From: an uncultured Phocaeicola sp.
Lineage (GTDB): Bacteria; Bacteroidota; Bacteroidia; Bacteroidales; Bacteroidaceae
Reading direction: 5' to 3'
Length of the DNA stretch: 64,000 nt
Assembly (NCBI GenBank): GCA_948956705.1
Contig: CARCZS010000010.1
Span: forward strand, 18,981 to 82,980
Both the position numbers and the translations under genes were made by a program. The notes under the pieces were generated by a model that saw only the letters and a list, made by a program, of their open reading frames with translations, searched no databases and had not been told where the DNA came from. Positions 25,636-34,919 of this stretch are shown here, piece by piece (within the stretch, counting starts at the first letter, position 1; each line of letters starts with the position of its first letter).

Positions 25636-27057
25636 TTATTTAGATACATTTTGAGTGATAGTTCCACTACCCGGATTCTGAACGGCACCTGCCGGGAAAG
25701 GCATAATCCAAAGATGTGAAGCCGGGGTTAATGTATAAGTCTGCCCTTCCCATGTTTTGGATAGTGCACGTGCAAAAGTACCTTCGGCATTAAACCTCCG
25801 GGTATCAGCGAATGGCACAATAGTGAAAATCAATTCATTGTCTTTCGTACGTCGGATCAAGTCAATGGCTTCTGTCAAAGTTGAAGCCTGCAAGGGTTGA
25901 TATATCTCCGGCAGAATACGGGTCTTACGTACCTTGTTCAACACATCCATAGCAGCAGAGAAATCATTACCTGTGACCTGACGTGCCAAACATTCGGCCT
26001 TGATGAGATATACCTCGCAAGTGGTCAGACCAGCCCCGTTGAAATATCCTTTGGCCAAACCTTGATAGTAAGTATCCTGATTTACCGTACGCAGTTTCCA
26101 GCGGGAAAGAAAACGCGCATCCCCTCCCTCGAAACTCTCCGCACGTTCCACCGGAATATTAAGTTCGCTGGTAGCATAGTTAGGGTTACCCTCTCCACAA
26201 CGGAAATAGTAATTCTCCACATAATCATACCCTGTCGCTGACGGTAACGACGGATAACTGTCTTCTTTTGTAATAGCTTCCTTATGACTGTTGTAATAAG
26301 ATATCCAATCATACAGAGTATCATTCTGTTCCAAAGCCATATCCGCGTATTTCAGCGCTTCTTCATAATTCGCCATTTGCAAATAGACCCGTGCCAAGAA
26401 GGCATAGGCTGCTCCCAAATTGGGATGGATAACAGTCCTTGACTGTTGGGGTAATCCTTGTTGTATGGCTTCTTTTACATCTTTAATCATGAAATCATAG
26501 ATTTCTTGAATAGTGACCTGCTTGTGAGGAGCATTAATATCGGCACTGGTTATCAAAGGTACACTCAGTTTAGTACCGGCAGTTGCAGACACATAGGTAT
26601 CAGCATAATAATTGGCCAGTATGTAATAGCTCATAGCGCGAATCACTTTGGCATAAGCCATTACCTCATTGCGTTCGGAATCAGTCGCTTCGGTTGCAAC
26701 GGGAACATGCTCCAGCAAGAGATTACAAGTGGAAATAGCCATATAACTACGGTAATAAGTCCCTTCGTCCTGATTGTTCAGTACAATTCTGTCCGCTGTT
26801 TCATTCCACAGATAATTGGCACTCGTAAGGGTAACGCTAGTCAGACTGCTTTGTCCTACAAATTTATCATTCAACAGATAAAGACTATTCGTTACAGGAA
26901 TATAGCCAATGGTATATTCATCTCGCAGCAATGCTTCAAAATCAGCCAAGGTAGTAGGAATTTTGTTCCCTTTGGGAACAATATCCAAATAATCATTACA
27001 AGAAGTCAGATTTATCCACCCTAACACTGTCATTATCATAAATAGTATCTTTTTCAT
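25636..27057 (-). CDS. SusD/RagB-family lipoprotein (second locus)
   Basis: This is a 473-residue surface lipoprotein with lipobox INLTSC (Cys about 20) and the SusD-like N-terminal NDYLDIVPKGNKIPTTLADF. RagB/SusD TPR-type helices follow (YAKVIRAMSYYILANYYAD, AYAFLARVYLQMANYEEAL), and the C-terminal half contains CEVYLIKAECLARQ. It forms the lid and ligand-binding partner of the SusC encoded 11 bases upstream on the same strand. It belongs to the class with an N-terminal DFEALLRDEY segment often seen with TlpA-like partners. No anomaly was seen. Confidence 0.92.
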   Translation of the reverse strand: MKKILFMIMTVLGWINLTSCNDYLDIVPKGNKIPTTLADFEALLRDEYTIGYIPVTNSLYLLNDKFVGQSSLTSVTLTSANYLWNETADRIVLNNQDEGTYYRSYMAISTCNLLLEHVPVATEATDSERNEVMAYAKVIRAMSYYILANYYADTYVSATAGTKLSVPLITSADINAPHKQVTIQEIYDFMIKDVKEAIQQGLPQQSRTVIHPNLGAAYAFLARVYLQMANYEEALKYADMALEQNDTLYDWISYYNSHKEAITKEDSYPSLPSATGYDYVENYYFRCGEGNPNYATSELNIPVERAESFEGGDARFLSRWKLRTVNQDTYYQGLAKGYFNGAGLTTCEVYLIKAECLARQVTGNDFSAAMDVLNKVRKTRILPEIYQPLQASTLTEAIDLIRRTKDNELIFTIVPFADTRRFNAEGTFARALSKTWEGQTYTLTPASHLWIMPFPAGAVQNPGSGTITQNVSK

Positions 27058-27068
27058 ATTGCTCTCAT

Positions 27069-30000
27069 TTAAAAGTTCAAATTGACATTACACAAATAAT
27101 TTGGTTTACTATATCCCCCAAGCATCCATTTCACATCACGACTTTTAGCCAAAGTGAACACATTTTCCATACCTAGCATGATACGTGCATTTTTTACATA
27201 AAACTTCTGACATACACTTGCAGGAACATGATAAGTAACAGAGAGATTCTTCAAGCGCCAGTTATCGGCATCAAGTACATGAATGGAAGCCTTGCTATAA
27301 AGATCGGATGAGTAAGAATTATAATCCTTGCTTTCTGACGGAACATAGCGTGGTACATCGGTATATGCCTCATCACCAGGCTGACGCCAACGTTTACTCA
27401 CATCCTTACTTGTCACTCCTAATCCCGGATAGGCTATATTGGTATTCCGCATTTTGTGCCCCCCTTCAAAAAGCAGTTGAGCAGCCAGTTCCCAATTCTT
27501 ATAACGGAGATTGGTATTAATAGCCCCACTATAAACCGGAACAGAAGTTCCTAAATACACAACATCCTCCACTTTTTGCGGTGAACTGCTTACATGGATA
27601 TTTCCTTCCGAGTCATACACCTGAGGCTGCCCTTTACTATCCAGCCCTGCCCACAGATATCCATAAATGGCATTATAAGGCACTCCAACACGGGGATAGG
27701 CGGCAGGATAATCGAACTGAAGAAAAATAGCAGGTGCTTTTACATTGACATAAGTCACTTTATTCTTATTGTATCCCAGCACACCACCTACGTTCCAATT
27801 CCAATCTTTTCCCATAATGACATCACTGGAAAGAGTCAACTCGAATCCACGGTTTCTCATTTTACCATTATTCATGGTATAAGTAGAAAAACCAAAACCT
27901 TCAGTAGGTACTCCATTGGTATTGGCTAACAAATCCACGCCCGATTTATTATAATATTCAATAGAACCGTTCAATCGATTTCTAAACATAGAGAAATCTA
28001 CACCAATATTAGCTGTAGTTGTCTTTTCCCACCGCAAATCAGGATTAGGACGGTTGCTGATAGTCCCTTGTATGCCGCCCACATGGGTATTATTATTATA
28101 ATAAGCCGTCATATAAGGAGCAGAATTCTTGGCGATGTTACCACCGATACCACAACTGAAACGCAGTTTCATCATATTTATAAATGAAACTTTAAAAAAA
28201 GATTCTTTGTCCAGATTCCAACCAGCACCTACCGACCAGATAGGTTTCTTCTGATACTTGGAACCAGTAGCAAACAAATTGGTACGATCCCAACGAATGC
28301 TTCCTGTCACCATATATTTACCATCATACGTGTAAGCTGCATTCCCATAAAAAGAAACAAAACGATTTACCAGTTCATAGATGTTGGAGATATCATTTTT
28401 ATTGAATGATACATAGTTTCCCAAAACTCCGGTATAAGTATTACTCAGCACCCGTTCATCAATAAGATCATAAGTTAGTAAAGCCGGATCATAATTATAA
28501 TATTTCCGATTATTGTATTCCGTCTTATTTTCACGTACTTCCATACCAAACAAAGCGGTCACATCATGTTTTTCTGCAAATGTCTTGTTAAAATCCAATT
28601 GCTGACGGAAATTATAAGCACGGATACTATTAGTCCCCGTTGTATAAATATTGCCATAAGGAAGATTATAAGTAGCCTGGCCACTCCCACTTGCATCAGT
28701 AGCAAATGTATTTACTTTATTACGCACAGCATAGCTTTCCTTATCTTGCAATTGGCTTGTCTTATATTCCCCTACTTCATATTGGAACGAAGCAGTGTAT
28801 CTCAACCAGTCTGTGAATTTAAAATTAAGTCTCGCAAAAGTACGATTACTAAAATTCTTACTCTTCGACAAGTTTCTTCCCAATTCGTCCAAAGGGGTAA
28901 TATCCATACTATACAATCCGTAAGAAGAAATAATTTCCTGTTGTGACTTACTGTACCGGTCCGCAACCGTGTTAGTATAGTAGCTTCCATCGTCATTCAA
29001 CAACGAACTATAAGGAACATAATTATATCCGGGTGAGGTCAGATTATAACTTTGCGTTGTACCATCTCCATAATTCAGATACGTTCCCAAATCCAGACTC
29101 AGCCATGAAGTAAGCCGGGTAGTGTTCTGCAAATTCAATCCGAAACTCTCGCTGTCAGTATATTTATCTTCTTCCCGGTTATTCCTGTAAGACAGCGAAG
29201 CATTAAATGTATTTTTTTCCGTTCCACGCCCGATATTCAAGTTATATTGTTGCGAAAACGGATTTCGTTTACCATATTTCTTCACATCATCATAATAACG
29301 GAATCCCTGTGAAGCCAGTTCATGTAGCGTCTGCTCCATTTGTGCTTCGCTGATCGCACCTGTATGATGTTTTAAAATAGCCTGTACCCCCAAACAGGAA
29401 TACATGGATGCATTGTCCAACAAATTCTGTGCATATTGGGATGCTCCCTCTCCTTGAAGATTAGGATTCATGGCCGCCCACTCCTTTTCCATCTCTATCA
29501 TGTCAGCCGTACCGGCTAAGTGACCGGTATAAAAATTATAAGGGCGTACTGTCAATGTCGCTGAAAATGATACATTCAGCTGATTCTTTCCGGCTTTTTT
29601 AGTAGTGATGACTACTACACCATTAGCAGCACGAGCACCATAGATAGACGTAGCCGCGGCATCTTTTAATACCGTAATATTCTCTATATCCTCTATATTC
29701 AAATCAGGCACATTTTCGACCCAGTTGCCCAGTCCGTCAGAAATAGTTTTCTCTACCGGAAACCCATCAATCACATACAGAGGAGTAGTAAGTCCGTTCA
29801 TCGAAGTCACACCACGTATCTTACCGTCACTATAACCTGCTATTCTTCCCTCTATCAATGAGCTGACACTACTTAACCGTTGGGTTTCCAACTTTTTCGA
29901 ATCTACTTTCGCAAATGAACCGGTAGCCCGTTCCCTGGAGATAGTCTGATATCCGGTTACCACCACCTCGTCCAGCAGTTCGGAGGCCGGCTCCAAGACA

Positions 30001-30320
30001 ATTCTGTAACTGTTCGCACTTGTCAATCTTACTTTCTTTGATTCATAGCCCAAGTAAGAGATTTCTATCTCTTTCGCTGTGCGGAGCAGGGTCAGCCGGA
30101 AGTGCCCGTTCATATCGGTTATGACAGCAGCCAGTTCCTCCCCTTTCGTCTGGCTCACCTGACGGATGTGAGCGGCAGGCAGGGGATCTCCATTCTCATC
30201 TACAACTATACCGCTGATCATCCGGTCTGTTTGTGCATATGCCATTGTTCCACACAAAAACAATGCAACGAAAAACATCGCCAGTCGAAGTAGCTTTCCG
30301 TGGTAATCTGAATGTTTCAT
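27069..30320 (-). CDS. SusC/RagA TonB-linked outer-membrane transporter (second locus)
   Basis: This 1083-residue transporter (from MKHSDYHG) has a signal peptide ending TMAYAQTD, then a carboxypeptidase-like regulatory domain (SGIVVDENGDPLPAAHI), a plug (VVTGYQTISRERATGSF, VLKDAAATSIYGARAANG) and a barrel ending NYLCNVNLNF. It lacks the STN domain of the first SusC, so it does not signal through a FecR/sigma pair; the TPR-AraC protein upstream is the likely regulator. An ATG 13 codons earlier (30359) is in frame, but the residues it adds do not resemble a signal peptide. Confidence 0.93.
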   Translation of the reverse strand: MKHSDYHGKLLRLAMFFVALFLCGTMAYAQTDRMISGIVVDENGDPLPAAHIRQVSQTKGEELAAVITDMNGHFRLTLLRTAKEIEISYLGYESKKVRLTSANSYRIVLEPASELLDEVVVTGYQTISRERATGSFAKVDSKKLETQRLSSVSSLIEGRIAGYSDGKIRGVTSMNGLTTPLYVIDGFPVEKTISDGLGNWVENVPDLNIEDIENITVLKDAAATSIYGARAANGVVVITTKKAGKNQLNVSFSATLTVRPYNFYTGHLAGTADMIEMEKEWAAMNPNLQGEGASQYAQNLLDNASMYSCLGVQAILKHHTGAISEAQMEQTLHELASQGFRYYDDVKKYGKRNPFSQQYNLNIGRGTEKNTFNASLSYRNNREEDKYTDSESFGLNLQNTTRLTSWLSLDLGTYLNYGDGTTQSYNLTSPGYNYVPYSSLLNDDGSYYTNTVADRYSKSQQEIISSYGLYSMDITPLDELGRNLSKSKNFSNRTFARLNFKFTDWLRYTASFQYEVGEYKTSQLQDKESYAVRNKVNTFATDASGSGQATYNLPYGNIYTTGTNSIRAYNFRQQLDFNKTFAEKHDVTALFGMEVRENKTEYNNRKYYNYDPALLTYDLIDERVLSNTYTGVLGNYVSFNKNDISNIYELVNRFVSFYGNAAYTYDGKYMVTGSIRWDRTNLFATGSKYQKKPIWSVGAGWNLDKESFFKVSFINMMKLRFSCGIGGNIAKNSAPYMTAYYNNNTHVGGIQGTISNRPNPDLRWEKTTTANIGVDFSMFRNRLNGSIEYYNKSGVDLLANTNGVPTEGFGFSTYTMNNGKMRNRGFELTLSSDVIMGKDWNWNVGGVLGYNKNKVTYVNVKAPAIFLQFDYPAAYPRVGVPYNAIYGYLWAGLDSKGQPQVYDSEGNIHVSSSPQKVEDVVYLGTSVPVYSGAINTNLRYKNWELAAQLLFEGGHKMRNTNIAYPGLGVTSKDVSKRWRQPGDEAYTDVPRYVPSESKDYNSYSSDLYSKASIHVLDADNWRLKNLSVTYHVPASVCQKFYVKNARIMLGMENVFTLAKSRDVKWMLGGYSKPNYLCNVNLNF

Positions 30321-30409
30321 ACTTTTTATAGATTTAATATTAATACTGTTTATAATCACTTTTAAGTCCCGTTTTATTGTTAAAACAGTTTTGCAGCTTA
30401 TATTGCGTC

Positions 30410-30508
30410 GATAGCAAATTAATGCATAAAGTTTTAAATTATAGCAAAAACAGGTTGTCCAAATACAGCAATTGCCGCATTTGGATAAATTTATGATAGC
30501 AAATTAAT
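30410..30508 (-). promoter_or_regulatory. Regulatory region upstream of second susC
   Basis: Two direct copies of GATAGCAAATTAAT (30410-30423, 30495-30508) lie 85 bases apart. Between them is a dyad, TCCAAAT (30458-30464) with ATTTGGA (30479-30485). They fill the 152-base gap between the regulator and susC. They are candidate binding sites for the AraC-type regulator or alternative -7 boxes (ATTAATTTGC on the minus strand). Confidence 0.45.
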
Positions 30509-30511
30509 AGA

Positions 30512-32329
30512 TTATCTATTTTTATGCAATTCCTGCACTTTGTTTCTATACTGGGCGGGAGTCATACCAGTAGCCGCCTGAAACTGGCTATAAAAAGTAG
30601 TCATGGAATTAAAGCCCAATTCAGCTGAAATCGCCTTTAGCGGAGTTTGGTTATCAGGATCGGAAAGTGAACGGACTGCCTCTTTTGTGCGGAAACCATT
30701 TACAAATTGAGTAAAAGTCTGCTTGGTCTGCTCATTAATAATTTGAGAGAGATAAGTACGATTAGTTCCCAACATTTCCGCTACTTTCTCTTTAGTCAGC
30801 AAATTGTCTGTAAATACCTTCTCCTCCCGCAACAGCGTTTCCAAACGCAGAAATAAATCCTGCTTCTTTTCATCTGTCAACGAGGATGAAGCATATTTCT
30901 CAGGTTGCGGCAAAGAAGTTTTCGTCGAGTCCGTAAGATATTCTTGTAAAAGAGCGGACTGGCGGCCTATCTCTGCAAACTGCTCGTCTATTTTGTTCTG
31001 CAATTGCTGTTCACGCCGGATAGCGTCCTGATTTTGCTTCACAATGGTAAGGTACAGCTTATTTTTTCTGTAATATAAGTAATATAGTAAAGAGGCAGCT
31101 ATGAAGATACAGATAAATCCGGCTATAAGCAATTGCATCTTATTTTCCTTTTCCAATAATTCCAGACGGTTTTGTTTTATCTCGTTTTCCTGCCGTTCCA
31201 TATCGTATTTTGCACGTATCTCCCCCACAGCACGTTCCTTTTCCGCATTATATAAGCTATCTGTTTCCAGCTGATAGAGCTTATGATACTTCAACGCCTC
31301 TACCAGCATACCATCTTCTTCATAACATCGGGATAAAGCCTTCAACAGGTCACTTCGATAGATGGCATTAGCCTGTTGGTAAGACAGTTCTATTCCGGCT
31401 TTCAGCATCCAGACAGCCCGGTCATACTGGTGATGCTCCATTAAAATTTCGGCATAGCCCAAATAAGAATTCATCACTGAAGAAATATTTCCCTGTTCTT
31501 TCAAATCCAAAGCCTTCCGGAAAAAAACCAGCGCTTCATCATCTTTATTCAATTTATGCAGAATATATCCATAAAGATTGTAAACGTTTGATTGATCATA
31601 AAAGTCATTCTGCACCATGGTGAACTCCGCCTCCTGAATATATTTCAATGCTGTATTATAGTCACTCTTCAAATAATACATATAAGCGGTATTGGTTGAA
31701 CCACTATAAATCAGATAAGGATCTTTCCGTTCATGTCCCAGTTCATAACATTCAAGAGCATATTTCAATCCTGTGCTATCATTTTTCAAATAATAAATAC
31801 CGGCAATATTAGAAAGCAAAATGGAATAGAGCCTGTCATAATGACAACGTCTTGCAGCTTCAACTCCTTTGAAGAAATAGGTAAGTGAACGATAATAGTC
31901 TTTTTGGACATTCGATGCATAAAGTCCCAGCCCATTATATACGGAACATAAGGCGGAATCATTTTTATTACTTTCACCTATCAGCCTGGCCTGCCCTAAA
32001 TGACTATAAGCCTCCTTTACATTTCCCTTCATCATATGGGCCTGCCCCAGACAAATATGAGAATAAATTACAGCGCCATTGTAATCCCGTTCATTATAAC
32101 CCAACTCAAACAATTGTCGACCATAAAAGATAGCCTGATCATAATCTGCTTTATTCAGATAGAGAAAACTAACTTTCCGAAGTGCTTCTTTGTCTTTAGG
32201 ATACTTTTTCAGATACTCCAACTGTACATTAATGGCATTATTTATTTCTTCTTGCGCCTCTGAAACAACGGGCAAGAGTCCCAATAACATTACAACCATC
32301 CACAGTTTGAACATCTTCATTCCCGTCAT
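30512..32329 (-). CDS. Membrane-bound TPR regulator with AraC-type DNA-binding domain
   Basis: This is a 605-residue one-chain regulator. It has a signal peptide or signal anchor (residues 5-25), periplasmic TPR repeats (about 30-370), one membrane helix (about 395-417, MQLLIAGFICIFIAASLLYY), a coiled coil, and a C-terminal AraC-family helix-turn-helix pair (about 515-600, LGTNRTYLSQIINEQT and ISAELGFNSMTTFYSQF). Proteins of this plan sense a periplasmic signal and control neighbouring Sus-type genes in Bacteroides. It overlaps queH by four bases (ATGA), so translation is coupled to that gene. The neighbouring susC is its probable target. Confidence 0.9.
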   Translation of the reverse strand: MTGMKMFKLWMVVMLLGLLPVVSEAQEEINNAINVQLEYLKKYPKDKEALRKVSFLYLNKADYDQAIFYGRQLFELGYNERDYNGAVIYSHICLGQAHMMKGNVKEAYSHLGQARLIGESNKNDSALCSVYNGLGLYASNVQKDYYRSLTYFFKGVEAARRCHYDRLYSILLSNIAGIYYLKNDSTGLKYALECYELGHERKDPYLIYSGSTNTAYMYYLKSDYNTALKYIQEAEFTMVQNDFYDQSNVYNLYGYILHKLNKDDEALVFFRKALDLKEQGNISSVMNSYLGYAEILMEHHQYDRAVWMLKAGIELSYQQANAIYRSDLLKALSRCYEEDGMLVEALKYHKLYQLETDSLYNAEKERAVGEIRAKYDMERQENEIKQNRLELLEKENKMQLLIAGFICIFIAASLLYYLYYRKNKLYLTIVKQNQDAIRREQQLQNKIDEQFAEIGRQSALLQEYLTDSTKTSLPQPEKYASSSLTDEKKQDLFLRLETLLREEKVFTDNLLTKEKVAEMLGTNRTYLSQIINEQTKQTFTQFVNGFRTKEAVRSLSDPDNQTPLKAISAELGFNSMTTFYSQFQAATGMTPAQYRNKVQELHKNR

Positions 32330-32916
32330 CCTCCCTTTTCTTCTTTCCGCATACTGAACTCACAGCCACAATATTGCTGATTATAAAAATTATATTCCTT
32401 AATGATAGCAATGCGACGCTCGCTCAATCCACCTTTACGCCAGTTCTGTTCCCAATAAGTGACATCCGGATAAGGAGCCGTAGCATATCGGCCCGCTTCC
32501 TCTATCTGTTCCAAACTTTTCCAACGGCTGGAAGCAAGCGTAGTAGTGATAACCGGGAATCCATGTTCGTGGGCATAACGTGCGGTTTCCTGCAGTCGCA
32601 TCTTGAAACAACGCAAGCAACGGCCTCCTCGTTCAGGCTCTTGCTCCATTCCTGCCATTCGACAACGCCAGGCATCATGATCATAATCGGCATCTATAAT
32701 TTCCAATCCCAAGGACTGGGCATACCGCGTACATTCGTCCTTGCGGATAATGTATTCCTCCAACGGATAAATATTGGGATTACAATAATAGATAACCGGA
32801 GTGACACCATGCTGCATCAAGCACTCTATGATGGCTGATGAACAAGGAGCACAACAAGTATGAAGCAACACTTTGTCGGCTCCTCCCGGAACTTCAAGCT
32901 GAAATTTCTTTTTCAT
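32326..32916 (-). CDS. queH: Epoxyqueuosine reductase QueH
   Basis: This 196-residue enzyme of the QueH (DUF208) family catalyses the last step of queuosine synthesis in tRNA. Cysteines expected to bind the iron-sulfur cluster and metal are present: LHTCCAPCSS near the N-terminus, RGGRCLRCFKMR in the middle and QQYCGCEFSM at the end. The conserved YYCNPNIYPLEEY segment also fits. It replaces the unrelated QueG in many anaerobes. The gene overlaps the start of the TPR regulator by four bases and lies nine bases downstream of the CLC gene on the same strand. Confidence 0.93.
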   Translation of the reverse strand: MKKKFQLEVPGGADKVLLHTCCAPCSSAIIECLMQHGVTPVIYYCNPNIYPLEEYIIRKDECTRYAQSLGLEIIDADYDHDAWRCRMAGMEQEPERGGRCLRCFKMRLQETARYAHEHGFPVITTTLASSRWKSLEQIEEAGRYATAPYPDVTYWEQNWRKGGLSERRIAIIKEYNFYNQQYCGCEFSMRKEEKGG

Positions 32917-32925
32917 ACGGCAAAT

Positions 32926-34539
32926 TTAATAGATATTTGCCATACTGACCAACGGTTCGTATAATTTTTCTATATCCTGCGCATCTATTTCTATCTCCAC
33001 TTGATCACCGGGAACCAGGGTTTGCCCCTGAGGAAGTAAGTTTTTACGATTCCGATGTATACTACGAATGATACAATGATTAGGTAAAGCCAATGTATCC
33101 ACTTCCTTTCCGTCAAAATAAGACCCATCCATTATCTCGACAAAAAGATGATAGCGGGCACCAGCCTCTTCGGAAGACTCCGGATTATGGCTACGGAACA
33201 TCCTGTCATACAGCAATACATTGTAAGGTTTTATCTGTAACAATTCGGTGAAATAATAAGTCAACCCACCTACCACGATGGAAGGATAGAACACCTCGAA
33301 ATGACCGGTAATCTCCGTTATCAGAACAATGGCAGTCAAAGGGGTACGCACCACAGCCACCAAAAAAGCCACCATCCCGATCAGCATCATATAACTCACA
33401 TTCTCATACCCTATCCATCCGCGCTGTACCAATACCAACCCGAAGATTTGTCCCAATAATCCTCCCGTAACCAAGGTAGGAATGAAACTTCCTCCCGGCA
33501 AACCCGAAGAAAGAGAAAACAGCGTAAAAACAAAATGAATAAGCATCATGATAGTAAGCCACCGGATATCATGAGTTCCATTCATTCCCTGCATCATCAA
33601 AAACTGCTCTCCGCCACCTGTCAGATTCGTCTCTGTTAACGATATGGCATAAGCTATGATCAATAAATACAACATCTTGACAGGAATGGAGAGTTTCATG
33701 GCAGGTATCCTTTCTTGAAAGAAAGGAACGATGAGCGAATAAAACTTTGCAATGACAGCCATAAGGGCGGCAAAGATAATATAAAGCTCTGCCTGACGGA
33801 TAAAAGATAAACCGGGAACGACCGCACTAATCAGATGATAAGGAGTCGTGGGGAACATCCAACTAGCCACTCCTCCGGCTACCACGCCGGCCAACAAGGT
33901 AGTAATGGCGGTTTTAGGCGCATCAAAACGCTCGATGGATTCTATTACCAGCAAAGAAGAAGACAACGGAGCGGCAAAAGCGGCAGACAAGCCCACACCG
34001 GCTCCGGCAGCCAGCAATTGTTTCCGTTCCCCTTTCAGGATATGTCCCCAACGGGAGATAAGTGTTCCTATATAAGACCCTATCTGAACAGACGGCCCCT
34101 CGCGTCCCAAGGACAGCCCCGCACTGAGAGCCAACACACCTCCGCAGAATTTGGCCACCAGTTCCTTAAAAGGATGCTCATAACGGATACGACCGTTATT
34201 GGCCGCACGTGTCTGAGGAATACCGCCTCCGGCTATCAATGGCATACGTTTTACCAAAGAAGCGACAAAGATCAGAATCCCCCATAAGATAAAAAACAAC
34301 AATACATGCCAATACCACGGATAATGCGCCGTGAAAAAAGTTTTCCGCACATCAAAGAAATACCAGAGAAGATAGTGATAAGGCACAGCAACCAGTCCCG
34401 TAAGCAGCCCCACGAATATGCTCACGAAATACAGACGGGCATCAATCAGCTTCAGTTTCCATATTTGCCATTTGCGCAGATTGCTCCACTCCTTCCACTT
34501 GTTTTTCCATTTCTCCAGTTTCATATCCGGAATAAACAA
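32926..34539 (-). CDS. CLC-family chloride channel/antiporter with C-terminal RCK_C-like domain
   Basis: This 537-residue membrane protein has the CLC signatures GGGIPQ (residues 104-109) and GREGP (145-149, with the gating glutamate). VIESIERF occupies the place of the internal proton glutamate and GLPGGSFIPTL forms the chloride site, so it may be a proton-coupled exchanger. After the last helix (about 430) comes a soluble tail (about 455-530) with strands EVDTLALPNHCIIRSIHR and LVPGDQVEIEI, like the TrkA-C/RCK_C ligand-binding fold instead of the usual CBS pair. The start could also be MKLEKW at 34524. Confidence 0.9.
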   Translation of the reverse strand: MFIPDMKLEKWKNKWKEWSNLRKWQIWKLKLIDARLYFVSIFVGLLTGLVAVPYHYLLWYFFDVRKTFFTAHYPWYWHVLLFFILWGILIFVASLVKRMPLIAGGGIPQTRAANNGRIRYEHPFKELVAKFCGGVLALSAGLSLGREGPSVQIGSYIGTLISRWGHILKGERKQLLAAGAGVGLSAAFAAPLSSSLLVIESIERFDAPKTAITTLLAGVVAGGVASWMFPTTPYHLISAVVPGLSFIRQAELYIIFAALMAVIAKFYSLIVPFFQERIPAMKLSIPVKMLYLLIIAYAISLTETNLTGGGEQFLMMQGMNGTHDIRWLTIMMLIHFVFTLFSLSSGLPGGSFIPTLVTGGLLGQIFGLVLVQRGWIGYENVSYMMLIGMVAFLVAVVRTPLTAIVLITEITGHFEVFYPSIVVGGLTYYFTELLQIKPYNVLLYDRMFRSHNPESSEEAGARYHLFVEIMDGSYFDGKEVDTLALPNHCIIRSIHRNRKNLLPQGQTLVPGDQVEIEIDAQDIEKLYEPLVSMANIY

Positions 34540-34556
34540 ATGGAAAAGAGAAGGGT

Positions 34557-34913
34557 TTATTTAAACAATGGCTTTAATAGTTCCGGTATTTCTATTTCAT
34601 TTGCTTTCAGCGCTTCCAAACATTCACGCCCTTTATCGGATAAAGTAAAATGCATCTGCCGTTTATCCTTATCCCCCAAATTACGGACGATTAATTCTTT
34701 CTCTTCAATGGAACGGATGACTTTAGAGGTATGCGAAGCAGACAGACCTGTGTTTTCCGATATCACACTGGCTGTCAGCGTATCTCCGCCAATGCAACAA
34801 AGTGCCATTGCCTCATTCAATGACACTCCATATTGTTCCATCAAGCGGGTTTCAAGTTCAGAGAGAGCCTTGAACAGCTCTCTCATGACACATATTGATT
34901 TTATTTTCTCCAT
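34557..34913 (-). CDS. MarR-family transcription regulator
   Basis: This is a 118-residue winged-helix protein. Helix-turn-helix: TASVISENTGLSASHTSKVIRSIEEKEL; wing: NLGDKDKRQMHFTLSDKG. It starts six bases after the stop of the large flavoprotein gene and is surely cotranscribed with it. Two palindromes at the promoter of that operon (37450-37514) are good candidates for its operator, which would make it an autoregulator responding to sulfur or oxidant signals. That link is an inference. Confidence 0.9.
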   Translation of the reverse strand: MEKIKSICVMRELFKALSELETRLMEQYGVSLNEAMALCCIGGDTLTASVISENTGLSASHTSKVIRSIEEKELIVRNLGDKDKRQMHFTLSDKGRECLEALKANEIEIPELLKPLFK

Positions 34914-34919
34914 GCAAAT

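Noticed and set aside
33835..34287. Plus-strand frames over the CLC gene
   Set aside because: They are antisense to a protein with all CLC signatures.
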